Shown piece after piece: positions 45,236 to 57,327 of a stretch of 64,000 nt of DNA; the first letter of the stretch is position 1, and every line of letters begins with the position of its first letter. A model generated the notes under the pieces. The model was given only the letters and a program-made list of their open reading frames with translations. It searched no databases and was not told where the DNA came from. The stretch is from positions 17,569-81,568 of the forward strand of contig JAAMPI010000051.1 of NCBI GenBank assembly GCA_013054445.1. Reading direction: 5' to 3'. The position numbers and the translations under genes were made by a program. This DNA is from Cudoniella acicularis. Lineage: Eukaryota > Ascomycota > Leotiomycetes > Helotiales > Helotiaceae.

Positions 45236-46232
45236 TCATGGAGCAGCCCGTCGTTGTTTCCCACTGATGAGGTAAATAGCAGCACGCATCTCCAAAAGCG
45301 GATCATCAGATGGCTCAATACCCTGAACTCGTGGAATCGGATCAAAAATAACATACTTCGCCTCCTTTTCGCCATTTGGCAAAATGGCATCTAGGGTGAA
45401 AGTTCCCAACTCCACGACTGGACGCTCTGCCGGCCATTGAACAGTTGCATCATCCGTTACATCACCCTCGGCAGCAATCTGTGCCTTGATCTTGAACGAA
45501 ACAGGTCCAGCCCCTACACGCTCAGCAATCTCTTTCTGCAAATAATCTGGGTCTTTCGCTTTCGCTGCTTCGGCATCAAGTGTCAAAACTCCAGCGGCCG
45601 GCTCCACAATGGTTCGAAAAAAGGTGGCCTTTCCATCTGCGTCGATGAATTTGAGCGCAGTGATACCATAATACGCCTCGGTGGCATAGCTAACTGGCGG
45701 TGGTTTTGGGGCTTGGACGAAAGCAAGCGTATGAGGATGAGAACCGAGAAACTGTTCCACAGGGGTAGGGTGAGGCGCATCGGATGGGGAATTTGCGATG
45801 GCCTGAATGAAAGCCCCGAACTCTGCTCCTGTTCGCGCCGGGAAGAAAGGAGTTGAATGAGCAATGAGATCCGTATGCTTTCGGTCCCCTAGAATGAATC
45901 GAATCGCAATACCACGTGGGTCGGCGTTGCCGTCATTATCGGGAATGTTGGGGATTCCAGTGGAATTTGAAAAGCGCACCCAGACGGGTGTTGATGGGTT
46001 GTTCAAATAAGGAGCAGTAGAGAGTTTTTTGGCTTCCGCTGAAGGTGTGAAGGTACCGCTAAGCAGTTTTCCTTTGGCATGCGCTGTCCCGGTTTGTTAG
46101 TGATGATTGCCTTTATCGTGGATAGTGCTGCTAACCTGGACGGAACCCGGGATGCTTCCCAAATACACCTTGCAATCCGGCCACCACGTCCGCCGCGGTC
46201 TTCAGGAGAACTTCATCGTTTGGGAAAGGCAT
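45236..46232 (-). CDS. Small catalase-like heme peroxidase (SrpA-type catalase-related)
   Basis: Two exons, 46232..46136 and 46083..45236, with a 52-nt intron (GTTAGC..ACAG with a CTAAC branch site), giving 314 residues, the size of minimal single-domain catalase-related peroxidases. The N-terminal GKHPGFRPAHAKG carries the distal heme His (His34). WVRFSNSTG and PRGIAIRF match the catalase core. The C-terminal R299-x3-Y303 supplies the expected proximal Tyr ligand. Members oxidise small organic substrates with peroxide rather than act as high-turnover catalases; the substrate is unknown. No signal peptide, so probably cytosolic or organellar. Confidence 0.92.
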
Positions 46233-49124
46233 CGTTGTAGTTGACGGTAGGAATGTTGTGTTTGACTGATGTGGTGAGATTGTGGGTAGTGTGATTTAAT
46301 AAGAGGTGTTTGTTGTGACGGATGCAGAATGCAGGGATGCTGTTTGCGGAATGCAGGAACAAAGGCGATATATCTCCCTCTGTAAATTGATGATGATGCA
46401 ATGCGACTTTGTTCTTGAAATCGCTCAACCTGTCGCGATTCAAGCCCTTTTATACGCCTTCAGCTGATACCTATGTTGATAGCTGCCCAAGATGCGGAGA
46501 AAGGAGAAATCGTGGCGGCTGAATTGAAGCACGCCGAATGGCTGTTCCTGATTTGTGTTTTCGAAATCACTGAGATCTGACTGGACCAGACCAAACGAGG
46601 AGGACGTCGTTAGTAAGCTGCCATGCATAATTACAACATTTACAATCAAGCCACGAAATCTTTAACCAATGAACTGAACCACATATTCGGGAAATCAAAT
46701 ACTCCGTTGCGTGCATGTCCGATAGAATAGGGATTACTCAACAGAATGCATTCGCTCCTCGCACGCTGGTCCTCCACATCCAATCGTAAAAGTGTGGCAG
46801 GAGAAGGTATTTGGAACTGCAAATATTAGGTATCACGACTTGACTTGCTTACGCATGCAGCGGTATTTGATACAATGCAACAAGGCATATGAGTAATATG
46901 AGCAATAATAGAAATCTAGAATACTCATTACGAGTACACTTACCAAATCCAAGGTTCGTAACTCAGAAAGCCATCACTCATGGCACAAACTATGATTTGT
47001 ATTTCATGGTGTCTCCGTACGTAGAATTTGCTTGTAAGACATAGCGGAGAGTCATGCTCGAGAAACATGCGTGCACAGGAAACTAGACCCGAATACACCT
47101 AGCGACTTGTGCCAAAAAAATCACACCGAAAGCGCCAACGAACGAAACAAGAGAAATTCCCAATCCGACTTAGACTCTCCCAGGAAATAACGCAAGAAAA
47201 ATAATTTCCAACAATGATGGCGGTTCGGAGCCAGTGCAGAGGGATGTAACTCGCAAGTCAATTCTGAACCTGAAAGTCCTTCCCTGGGTCAAGACGCTCG
47301 CGACTTGGAGTATTGAACCCTGGAAATTGTGCACTTACGACGGAACCCAGCCTCATATGTATGCAGCCCATTGAAACCTTATTGCCTTCTCGCTCAGGAC
47401 ACTGAATTATGGAAGATCGATGGCGAAGGGAGGAGGTATGGTTGACGACTCGCCCATGGACAGCATATGACAGAGGCTGTGAACTGCATCTTTGTTGCGA
47501 CTGCAGGCTTATGTATACTTCGAAGGTTGCCCGCTGTCGGAGGATTTGTAGTGTGCTATAAGGGATCCTGTAACTTATGGTCAGCTCTTCTTTTGGAACG
47601 CATATATGGGAAATTCAATTGACGTGTCGCGGGATACTCTTACATGCCACCCTCCTCGCTCTATGGAGGACTCGTCCTTGTTCCCACCTGACTTGGGATT
47701 TGGTGGCCGAAATTGGATGTGAATCTCTTCAAAGCACCATGTGTTTGGTGAGCCGTCGTCTTGGTGGTACCTAGGTAAGTTGTGGTTGACGCGTCGTTGG
47801 TAGGAAACAGCAAAAGAAAGGTGCACAAGATCCGGACGCGATTTCGATGACTCAGCAGGACTTGAGCTCTCCCATCTCACGTGACGTGATATCACTCCTG
47901 TCTAAAACGCGCTTTATAACCGAATTCTGCTTCCACCATTAGCTAAAACGTTTCTCTTAAAAAATCGTTCTCCGGCGAAGTTGTCAGTGTTCCGCCCAAC
48001 ACTGCCAAACCCCTTTTCTAAGTCGGACCTAAGCGAGTCCCCTACTCAGGGGCTGCCGGAACTTTGAGAGGACATGTGTTGCACCACGATATTTATCATC
48101 GCTTCCTAAGCAATAGACAAGCAAAATATAAATATCACAATGTGAAGGTAATTAAAAGATAGTTTATAGCGCTTACACCGAAATGTTTTCAAATGTATTA
48201 TATTGTATTTAGTTTTTGAAGTGTTTTGTTTTTGAGCTCCTAAATGATTGTGTACTGATTTCCGTCACCCTTTTGCGGTAGTATACATTCGTTTTACATT
48301 GATCGGTTCAAGTTTTCCCTGAGAAAGCGCCTATTAAGAACCACGATAGATTAGCTTCTGATCTAAAGAACTAAAAAGAGCAATGCGCTTCGCAACTTTA
48401 CTCGAGGTTCTCGGCTCGAGAGCCTCGAGAAAGGCACAGGTGCTTGATAACCCTCGACCTTTATCCGGCTTGGCTGAATATACCATAAAATTATAGACAA
48501 TGAACTTGAACGAAGCAAATTTTTTATCCAATTCGAGAATCTCAACCATCACCACCACCCACTCTGCTCATTACACGGACGTCTTTTAATGCCAAGAAAA
48601 AGAAATTTTGTAGCAAGCTGAGACATATCTATACATTAAATACATATGTTTCATAGCATTATGCACAAATTTATTCACGCTTGTCCAGTTTGATCCAAGG
48701 AGTTCCTGTTGGTGCGCCGGGCCACCCTCCGGAGCTGACGGGCATTTTCGCAAGCAGGGATAGCATCCGGCAAAGCGCATGGCGGGATGAAGGGGCCCAT
48801 GACTGAATCGGTGCGCTCTCCTATCTACTTATAGAACTTAGGAGTTCGTCCGAACTTCGTGTCACGTCTGATGTGTAATTATAAGACCACAAGTCTTCAA
48901 ATTCTTAGTTTAAAAATTGACAGCTTGGAAACCAGAATACCGAAATTCCTTCACAGAGAAACCACAAAATCTGAAGCGCTTCACTGATATCGAGGAAATA
49001 AAACTTTAATAAGCCCCCACACCCCCCCTTTGGGCCACCTCGCTTAGCTACAACCTACCTACTTCCAACCCTATTAACTCGATAAATCTTGAACTTCTAT
49101 ATAATCGCTTGTAGCAGTAGATTA
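46233..49124. other. Long intergenic, no recognisable gene
   Basis: About 2.9 kb. Short frames on both strands at 47577-47895 and 48334-48780 lack motifs. A ctcacgtgacgtgat site lies near 47877. An AT-rich block lies at 48110-48290. Confidence 0.5.
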
Positions 49125-49690
49125 TATAGACGAATCAGAGTCCTCCTTATCAACTTCATGATCTCCTGCCTCAACCTGAGCCTCTTTAATAGCCCGGATA
49201 CCCGCAAACTTAGAATTTAGACTAGTCCGAACCTTCCGTCTTTTCCTAGGCTCTAATTGCTCTACCCGAGCCTCTAACTGCATAATTTGAAGCTCTGCCT
49301 GCGCTAAAGCATAGTCCTTCTCGTCAAATCCTTTTATAATCTTCTTAAAGAGTTTTTAGCGTGTTAGAAGATCGGACTCACCTAATCGGGTAACCGTCTC
49401 GGCCTGTATTCGTATATCCCTTGCTACTCGAGGGGTTTCCTAGGGTTCTAAAGAGATATTCTCACTCTATACGAGTCCTACTTCTTTAATAGAGTCGTAC
49501 GAAGTCGGTTCCTTAGTATTATTACTGTTTTCTAATAGTAAAACGACCTATTAAGGGCTTCGCTATATTAGTCAGCTATAAACCTAAAGCCTACTATCCC
49601 GCTCTAATATTTCGAGGTATAAGACTCTCCTCCTAAGCTTTCTAATAGCAAATCAAGAAGTTCCGCTTTCTAATTAATTTATAACAGTTC
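49125..49690 (-). pseudogene. Fot1/pogo-type DDE transposase, C-terminal remnant, RIP-degraded
   Basis: Minus-strand translation gives the typical C-terminal tail of fungal pogo/Fot1 transposases: an EALNRSF-like segment, then LFKKIIKGFDEKDYALAQAE, QLEARVEQLEPRKRRKVRT and NSKFAGIRAIKEAQ, ending in an acidic stretch. Several TAG/TAA codons replace likely Gln/Trp. The catalytic DDE part and terminal inverted repeats are not found, so only the tail remains. Inactive. Confidence 0.75.
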
Positions 49691-50430
49691 CGATACATAA
49701 CTTTGCGTCCCAATTGATACGTGTGCGAATATAAGGAACTGCGACGCAGATGCCCACCAATTTATCCCCTGCGCTGCGACCAGCCTTACACCCAGGACGA
49801 CCGATAAACACCTCGCGATAGAATACAACCACAACATAAATTTTTTAATTCTTTAATCAGATTATAGCTAAGATAAAATTCTTTATATTAATCATGTTTC
49901 AAATACTAAAAGTTTCCCCTATTGCAGTGTTACACGATTTTCGCGACACCTACTTCCAAGTGCAAGCCTGGTCGCAGCGGGGGATAGGGAGCTTCATCCC
50001 TTGTTTTAGCGAGTGTACCCGAAGCGATGCCAACCTCACTTAGGACCACAGTGGGAAGCAACTCATAAATATTGTAGTAAGTGGCTTAATTTAACTTTGA
50101 CAAACATCATCTTCCAGCATTCCACTGGTGGCTTTACACTTGTTATTTACCATAAACACTAACATTGGCTTGGTACGTTGAACTGACTGGCCTCTCAGTA
50201 AATTCCACGGGCCCTATTAATTTAGCGTGTCAATAGTTGGAACTTAGTGATATTTGTCTAAATTTTAGAGAACACCCTAAAATTTCCCCGGTACGCCAAT
50301 TATTACCCCACCTTAACCACAGACGGGACCCCCACTAATGAAAGGACCCTCTTAGCCTACTACAAATGCCTTTTCTGGCTCCAGTCATTTAAATTTCTAT
50401 CATTTCTTAACAACGCGCTAGAAAACGGAG
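49691..50430. other. Intergenic after transposon remnant
   Basis: No gene seen. AT-rich around 49835-49930. Confidence 0.5.
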
Positions 50431-51573
50431 ATGGCTTCTACAAATTCCATTTCTGCCTTTCTCTATGATACATATTCACGGTACAAATCAGACACCTCGA
50501 ACTTCATCTCTTGGCTTGGTGAGACTGCAAGAAAATGCGGTGCATCCGAACTCACCGCCACGAATAGTTTCAACTCTAAAAACAAGAAACATGGAAAAGC
50601 CTCAGGCGGCCCCAGCAAAAAATAAAAGTGCCTCTTTCGAATTGTCCACACCTAGCGAGAACTATTGCGAATGCTAGTCTTAAAGTCCCATCTCATATTT
50701 TACTCATTCTCGAATATGTCGTCCAAGCAAAGATCGAGTGCGCGGAGTGGTTCAAACACCAGATGGGAGGGAAAGAGCACGCGCAGTTCAATGAGACCTA
50801 TCGAGCAGCTATTCGATTATTCAGAGAAACATTGGACATATCAGTCCTGAAAGGGCCACATACGCCCATCCGCAAGCGAATGGCAACCGTTGAAGACGAT
50901 GCTGAGGATCTCTTGAAGACCGCGAATCCTTTTGAGGGCCTGAATATTGAAGAGTCAACCTCGAACTATGACAAACCTGCTCCTCCAAAAGAGACACCGA
51001 ACTTTACCCTAAAAGCAGAGTCAGCGGGAAGGAATTACCAGTACAAATATCCACATGAGGAAGAGTTCATAGCTCTCTACTTCTACTACAAGGATTTGAA
51101 TGAGATTAGGAGCTATTTAAAACAATTGTGGAAAGATTACCAAGATCGAAAAGTGGACCTCGTAGTAAATTTCTTCTAATATCCACAGAGAACCTTGCAA
51201 CATGTGCTGACTCTCATATGAAGTCAGTCTCTTTAACAACAGATATCGCCATCGATGTAGTAGAGAGAATGGAGGTGGATTTCTTTTCTACCCTCTGGAA
51301 GCCCCAGCCGGATGACCATCTACAATAACCTACCTCGACACTGGATACAAGCTGTTTTATTCGGTTTGTGATCGGCGTAGGTACAATGGTAAGGCTAATG
51401 AAGAAGCCTACGTTTATGATGCTTGGTACGATTTATGCGAATTTACCTCCATGGGTATATTCGAACTTTTAATGGAGTACTTGGGATTTTTTCATGAGGA
51501 GAAATATATCTTCACCGTCAATCCTTTTATACGGTTGGTCGTCCCCTATTTCTTGATTGAAACAGAGAGTGTT
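50431..51573 (+). pseudogene. DUF6604-domain protein, frameshifted and truncated
   Basis: From ATG 50431, residues 6-30 (SAFLYDTYSRYKSDTSNFISWLG) match the start of the fungal DUF6604 domain, usually at the N-terminus of ankyrin or large intracellular proteins. The frame shifts by one base in an A run (50617-50622), continues as a LARTIANA..VPSHILLILE segment to about 51164, crosses a probable intron (51165-51223, 59 nt, CTGAC branch) and resumes as SVSLTTDIAIDVVERMEVDFF. It shifts again by one base near 51323 and continues as YLDTGYKLFYSVCDRRRYN to about 51570, where a repeat takes over. The domain order follows the family, so this was a real gene. The two one-base losses in A runs could be sequence errors, but the LTR-like end is not. 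Confidence 0.65.
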
Positions 51574-51971
51574 TGTCGGGGTCGAACAAGGTGGCAGAGG
51601 ATAAGGACATCCTGCGGGGTAAGAACCTCTCTTAAATATCTGTTGTATTATTAGGTAATAAGCACTATTCTAAGCTTAAGGTTTAAACCTTAGTAGAATC
51701 TTCTAGGTTGTTCTTTGATTTATAAGCGTTGATTTCTAAGCTATAGAAGCTTCTAGTAACTACACNNGTAGTATATATAGTCCGCTCATTCCTTTGTAGA
51801 TAGATAAGTCTTTAAGTCAAAATCATATTATTATTCCACATACTTGAATCACTCTCGACCTAACAGTCGACTCTTCTTCCGCCCACACCTTAGCCGCCTA
51901 CCGACGACTATATAGATATATCTTCTATATTCTATATACCGCGTACTACGGTTATACCCTTACCTCCAACA
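51574..51971 (+). repeat. Probable solo LTR (TGTCGGGG...CCAACA), RIP-affected
   Basis: The boundaries are compatible with TGTTGG/CCAACA-type LTR ends with one mutated base. A gtatatatag TATA-like site lies near 51772, and N positions at 51766-51767 are typical of collapsed repeats. No 5-bp duplication was found and no second copy is in the window, so the class (perhaps Copia) is inferred from the ends. Confidence 0.45.
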
Positions 51972-52940
51972 ATAAGATATCATAATAACTCGGAACGTTT
52001 CCAAAGTTTTTATACTCGAGTCTCTATTTTTGCGTAAACGAAATTACTACCTATTCAGGAAAAGGTAACTACAAATTATCAGGAAAAAAATAAGAATGCA
52101 ACTTTTGCTCATGTAGTTAATGACCTAAATCCGTTTTCACCTGCCAATTGCCTAGGACGCGTTCATCACCAAATTCGAACTCGCAGGCATGTACCCAAGC
52201 AGCACCAGGAATTATACGGGGAAGGGCCGTACGCGAGCAATAATAGGAGAGCCTCCAATCCTATCTTTACCGAGCGGACCATGAAGCTAGGCCAAAAGAC
52301 CACCCCCTTTGAGCCAAAGTTAGATCAGGCTAAGAGGCAGAAGGGGTAGAATGAGTGAGGCTAAGAACAAAGAGGCTGGGATTATGAGTTCACTGACGCT
52401 TATCTAAAGTAGATACAAGCTACAGCAACTCATTGCTTTTTCTACCTGTGAAAGTAATAATGGAGACTGCGCCGCTAATACGCAGCAATCGAAGAATGCT
52501 TGCATGGTGCATGATGTATATCCCATAAAGGGAAGGAGACAGGTTTAGAAGCGGGCCTTCAATGTTGGCAAAAGCGTGTGTGGCAGCTTGTGGAACGGTC
52601 GAAGGAATAAAATCATCCAATAGTCGAAGCAATACATGAGTCTGCGCCACTAAAATGAGCCTATCAATAAATCCTTGCATATTGCATGATGCACGGCCTA
52701 CATTTGAGGTGGGGGGGAAGTAGAGAAAATAATTGCCGGTCATTCTATGGACTTCTTTCCGGAGATCAAACTATCATTGTCACGATACTTTACGCACACA
52801 CCCATAGAAGTTGGACTCAGATTATACATATAAGACTGGGGGAAGTCGATCTAGTCGGGTGCTCTGTTCGTGTCCCTTAAACTGCTTTGTTATTCCTCTT
52901 CTTGCTCATCCCCAACTCATCTTCAAATAACTTGGTGAAA
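51972..52940. other. Intergenic, no recognisable gene
   Basis: Short frames only. AT-rich from 51990 to 52130. Confidence 0.5.
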
Positions 52941-53354
52941 ATGTCTAACCGCTACGAAGCATTCGCCAGAGCCATCATTGAGCAAGCATCTCATGATAAG
53001 CGTGCTCAGCCTTGGAATAACAGCGCCGATACCCAAGCAGTCTCTCTTGCCGAAGAATGGATCGAGATCAACCAACGCACCAACCAGGTAGATGTCCGTG
53101 AGAATGCTTTCCCCATGGGGGAGGTTGACGCTCGCACGAATTCTTTCCCTATGGGGTACGTCGACGCCCGCATAAACGCTTTTCCAATGGGTGCAATAGA
53201 TGCTCGTACAAACGCCTCTCCCATCGGAGATGTGAATGTGTTGACCAACGCCTTCCCTATGGGCGATATAAATGTCTTTACCAATACATTTACCACCTGG
53301 TTTCCGAGTTATATACCATGTTCATGGCCTGTCTTTGAAAACTCCTCTTGCTAA
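52941..53354 (+). CDS. Small protein built of 12-residue tandem repeats
   Basis: 137 residues from the first ATG (52941); the frame opens upstream with non-ATG codons. Residues 1-49 are a helix-prone lead (SNRYEAFARAIIEQAS). Residues 50-121 are six tandem 12-residue units of the form [VI]-[DN]-[AV]-[RLF]-x-N-[AS]-F-P-M-G-x (five clear, the sixth degraded). The last 16 residues are hydrophobic/aromatic (TWFPSYIPCSWPVF). No signal peptide and no Lys-Arg cleavage sites between units. The 36-bp DNA repeat makes the opposite strand open as well, so coding on this strand is inferred from the ATG, the non-repetitive lead and better composition. I do not recognise a family. Confidence 0.55.
   Translation: MSNRYEAFARAIIEQASHDKRAQPWNNSADTQAVSLAEEWIEINQRTNQVDVRENAFPMGEVDARTNSFPMGYVDARINAFPMGAIDARTNASPIGDVNVLTNAFPMGDINVFTNTFTTWFPSYIPCSWPVFENSSC
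53088..53303 (+). repeat. 36-bp coding tandem repeat, 6 copies
   Basis: Units in register with codons: 53088, 53124, 53160, 53196, 53232 and 53268 (last one degenerate). The shared core is aatgctttccccatggg-like. Confidence 0.85.
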
Positions 53355-53811
53355 TTGAGTGTAGGAAGAGGATACCGCTGAGGTTAACGAAGGAGCCCGC
53401 TTTTGACTTGAATTCGCTTTGGATCTAGTCAGCATGTCATTTGATGTTGGTTAAGTTTGGTAGACACTCCTTAAATACAATCATTATGCTATCAATCTGT
53501 TGCATGTAAAATCCCACGATAATTTTTATACTTTACAGTGAAGGCAATATATTCATTGCCTGTTCAAATCCGTTTCCGGGCCGAGCATGGGCGATAGCTT
53601 ATAAGCATTTCTTAGGATGATTTTGCCACTCACTCAATAACGCATAATCAATGGAGCATGGAAAGTTTGATTTCTTGAGATATTGCTCACACATGTTTTA
53701 TCTCCAATTCTTCTCCCATGGCTTGATCGTCTTCCCCTCCTCGAAGTTCCCACTGGCTGGTTTCCACATGAGCCAGAAAGTAAAAGGGTCAACTTTCTCG
53801 TCGATTTCTTT
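53355..53811. other. Intergenic between repeat-protein gene and GNAT gene
   Basis: No gene seen on either strand. Confidence 0.5.
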
Positions 53812-54361
53812 TCATTTCTCATCCGGAGCGTCGGTTTGCGGATGGTTGACGTATTCCTCAATATAGACAAAGCCATTCGCCTCGTACAAAAGCCGTCCAT
53901 ACGGCGTTGATTCAAAGAAGAACTCGTACCCCAACTCATCTGCTTTCTTCATGCCCCAATCCATGAATTGTTGACCGACGCCTTTGCGTCGATAGTCAGG
54001 ATGGGTAAAAACTACGAAGAGGTCTTGACGCTTTGGTGAGCCCAGAACAGGGAAACAGGATATAACGACTTCACTTACAGAGATGGGCTCTCTGCCCCGC
54101 CCGAGCTCGAGGCGCAGAGTGAGCTTGAAGTGCTTGCTCAATAAACGTACGCGAGCTGTCGCTGGGGAACCAAATCACTTCAGAAGTATTTTGCGTTGCG
54201 ATTGGGTTTTCTTTGTTTATGTTCCACAGGGCCCCGCCCGCAATCTTGCCGGTCTCAGTATCGACGACCTTTTGCCAGTAACTCGAGGGATTTTGAGTAT
54301 GCCAGAGTTTCAGCCAAGTCGCTGCTTCATCAATGGCATCTTCACGGTCTTTCTCACCCAA
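53812..54361 (-). CDS. GNAT-family N-acetyltransferase (5' end unresolved)
   Basis: Two exons are clear: 54361(or beyond)..54079 and 54023..53812, with a 55-nt intron (GTAAGT..AAG). The product shows EDAIDEAATWLKLWH, then VDTETGKIAGGALWNINKENP (GNAT beta strands), then after the splice VFTHPDYRRKGVGQQFMDWG. The R/Q-x-x-G-x-G/A acetyl-CoA loop is RRKGVG. YEANGFVYIEEY near the end is the usual last motif. The N-terminal 40-60 residues of such fungal GNATs are missing: no ATG or convincing upstream exon was found up to 54500, so the start is open. The substrate (small amine or peptide N-terminus) cannot be told. Confidence 0.8.
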
Positions 54362-55025
54362 TTAACAACGCACTTTATTGTCAATACCACATGGAATTGT
54401 TGGGGTCCGTGTTGGTTGGCGAAATGGAGGAGGATTGGAGCAGTACCTAAAGTAGTCGAGCAATTGCAAACATACCCTTGAAGATTGGAACTTGCAAGCA
54501 GCTTTTATTTCTTTGAACCTACTCGCGCGTGGCTCATCCCTTTGTCCATCCTCTTTCATGAGATCAAGAATGGGCCAAGGAGTGGTGAAAACAAGTGACA
54601 GGAGCGTATTTTTCCAAATATGAGGATAGTTTTTCTTTATCGCAACAGTTCTCGGTGTTTGTGCTGGCTTAGGATAATAGCCTTATGCCGTAATTTTAAC
54701 AAGGTAAGTCTGTGTGTGTGGTTAGTGTACTCCCGTCTTAAACTGGCATGTAATCTTTGCGACGATTTTTCTCGGGGGATTTTGACTATATAATACTGTT
54801 ACTATGGTGTTTTACTTATTTTAACCCTATATAAAGCACTTAACCATGGAATAGAATGTTTATATTTAATGTTATTGAGGCAAAACTTGGCATATACATT
54901 AGACAGTCAAAAGGAGAGGGGAAGATTTGTATAAATCGAAGAATTAGCTTGTAATCTGAGCCGTTGTTTTAATCACCGATATTGTAGTCTGCTAAGCTAT
55001 GAGGTTTTTACTATGTGTTCGGGAG
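54362..55025. other. Intergenic, may hide the first exon of the GNAT gene
   Basis: 54362-54560 should contain the missing GNAT start, but no frame joins cleanly. The rest is AT-rich without genes. Confidence 0.45.
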
Positions 55026-57327
55026 TTAAAGCTCAGTGACTGGCCCACCCCACTGATATTTACCCCAGAGATAATAGTAAACAACGCTGAAGATAAACTG
55101 TCCTCCTGTTACCAAGATACTATAGTTCATTGTTGCAGGTGTAACAGGTGTGCTAGGTGGCCAAAAGCTGAAGAACAAGGTAACAACCAGGTACAAGCAG
55201 GAAAATGCATTGTTTACAACTCCGAATATACCTAGAATATGCCAAGGGCCTAGAAAATAGATGGGTTAGCATTTATTGATTGCAAAGCCTGTTTGTTGCA
55301 AATAGGTGGCGAAGGCCCTATAAGTGCTAGAAGCTTCCACTATAAGATTGGTAACATAATGGCGGAAGCTTAGAAATACAGTGCGTAATCACTGTAAGCA
55401 CACCCTAGAACCTTCGATTCAGGCGGCAATTACAGGGCCTTCAGTCCTATATATATAGCGCACTTCTCACTGTAGATTTAATAGAACATCGCTGAAAATC
55501 CAACACTGTTAAAAACAAGTATTTTCAGGCGATCCACACTAATTAGTGGTTGGATGAGAATTTCCATGAATTACTGGACGCTGTGAAGCTGTTTTAAAGA
55601 TCAACTTACCCCATATTAATGGAGCTCCCTTTGTGTTTACCAAGCCAGGTGAGTCGGTAGGATCTGTTAAATTTATTGCCGAGACCGAGATGCCGCCTGT
55701 AACACGTCGGTAGAGAAGCAGGGAGGAACATATCAAATAAGACGTATACAATCTTGATACACATATAGATATAATGTTGTTTAGTGCCGTGGCAGAGCCG
55801 ATATTGATTAGTGCGAGGAGGCAAGATATAACTGTTGTCACAGCTATGGCTCTGATAAGCACTGTGGTGCGGGGGTGGACCTATATCCATTCAAAATAAA
55901 TGGTCAGCGTTATTACATGGTTATGATATATCAATCTCTTAATAGGGTCGCGAAGAACGCAAATTTGAGGTTTGGAGATTACAGTACCTGTTGTAAGCTC
56001 CCCAACCCAGCAAACCACGATCCCTTGCAAATGACCAAAACATTCGAGATGTCGAGGCTAGCACTCCAACTGTAGCGCAAAGGCAGAGTACGGTGATAAT
56101 TGATGCCAGGACCGCAGAGCCACTGACAGAATTTGTTGCTTGGAGGAATATTTCCATAAACGGGTAGCCCGTGTTTGTCGCTAGGGCTGCACTCACATCT
56201 CCCATGCAGAACAAGACTGCAATGACCATCGCAAGTTCCATAATTCCGTTCAAGAAAATGCTTAAGAGGATGGATCTTGGCACAACCAGAGATGGATTGT
56301 GGATTTCTTCCGACATCTGTTCCGCCAGTCAACTATTATCTTCTTGGGGTTGTTGTTCTCAACTAGGGGCTTCTGGGCTTACATGAAAAGCTCCATCAGC
56401 GCCTAAGGAAAATAGTTAGCTTCTTCCCTATTATTTGAAGCCGAAGGAGAAACATACTAACGAATGCGAAGACGTTCCCAAGCAACCCAACAAAGAATGA
56501 CAATCTTTGAGTCGACCATCCCCCTCGATTCATCCACGTGCCAAAAACGTCCGGCGCGTTGTCATGTGGCCCCAGGACAATCAAAGGAATCAAAGTTACA
56601 AAAAATCCCAAAATATGAAGTATAAGAATTAGACCTTCGAATTTCGGCAGCAGTCTGCTTACAACAGTATTGATAAAAACAGCAAAAAATATTGCTGCCC
56701 AGAACAATAGGGTGCCTTGATAGCCTTGCGGTACATAATCCAGCCTTATCAGTGCAATTAATCCCTGAGTGAGAGTACCTATAAGATAGCCACCTGATGC
56801 CACCACCCCTTGCCAACCCGCTACTGTCAACCATCCAGTTATAAAGCTTAAGAACTTTGCCATTGATCGCGGAGCAAGCATCGATATCCAGTGGTATTGT
56901 CCACCTGAAGTTGGCGCCATGGACACAAGTTCCGAAAGAGCGGAAAAGACAGAGAGGTTACCGATTCAGGCAAGAATAAAACCGTAAATAACGCCGGCTG
57001 AGCCACCGTTTTGAAGGCCGGTAACGAATAATGTCAAAGCCCCTTCCCAAGTTATCAAGACTGTGCAGCTAAAGCCTAGAATAGACATGAAGCCAAAGTT
57101 CTTCTGTTATATATCATTCTTGTTAGCCAATATACTTGACAATAATAGTATTGCGAATGACCCTAATGACTTGATACCTTCAATATGGGCTTTTTCCCAA
57201 GTTGCCGTAATTCATTTTGATCTTTGTTTTCGCTCGGCTTAGGCATTTCAGCCGTATAGCTCAAAATATTTTTGGCATTTGTGGCTCGCATCACCCCGAG
57301 CTCTTGATCTCGGTCAAGAGCAGTCAT
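55026..57327 (-). pseudogene. APC-superfamily permease (choline/GABA/amino-acid type), six exons, one nonsense codon
   Basis: Exons 57327..57178, 57103..56458, 56402..56383, 56316..55988, 55880..55610, 55249..55026. Introns are 74, 55, 66, 107 and 360 nt. The product would be about 546 residues with 12 membrane helices, showing SMAPTSGGQYHWIS, the ADGAFHMSEEI loop split by a 20-nt micro-exon, FARDRGLLGW, HPRTT, and a C-terminal FFSFWPPSTPVTPATMNYS. These are hallmarks of fungal choline/GABA-type permeases of the plasma membrane. Two breaks occur: TGA at 56966-56968 where relatives have Trp, and one missing base in the C run 56000-56003 (exon 4 is 329 nt; 330 would be in phase). The second could be a sequencing error; the first is a substitution. 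The last intron is unusually long (360 nt). Confidence 0.85.

Noticed and set aside
53006..53296. Antisense 96-codon frame over the 12-mer repeats.
   Set aside because: Open only because the 36-bp DNA unit has no stop on either strand; the plus frame has the ATG, unique ends and better composition.
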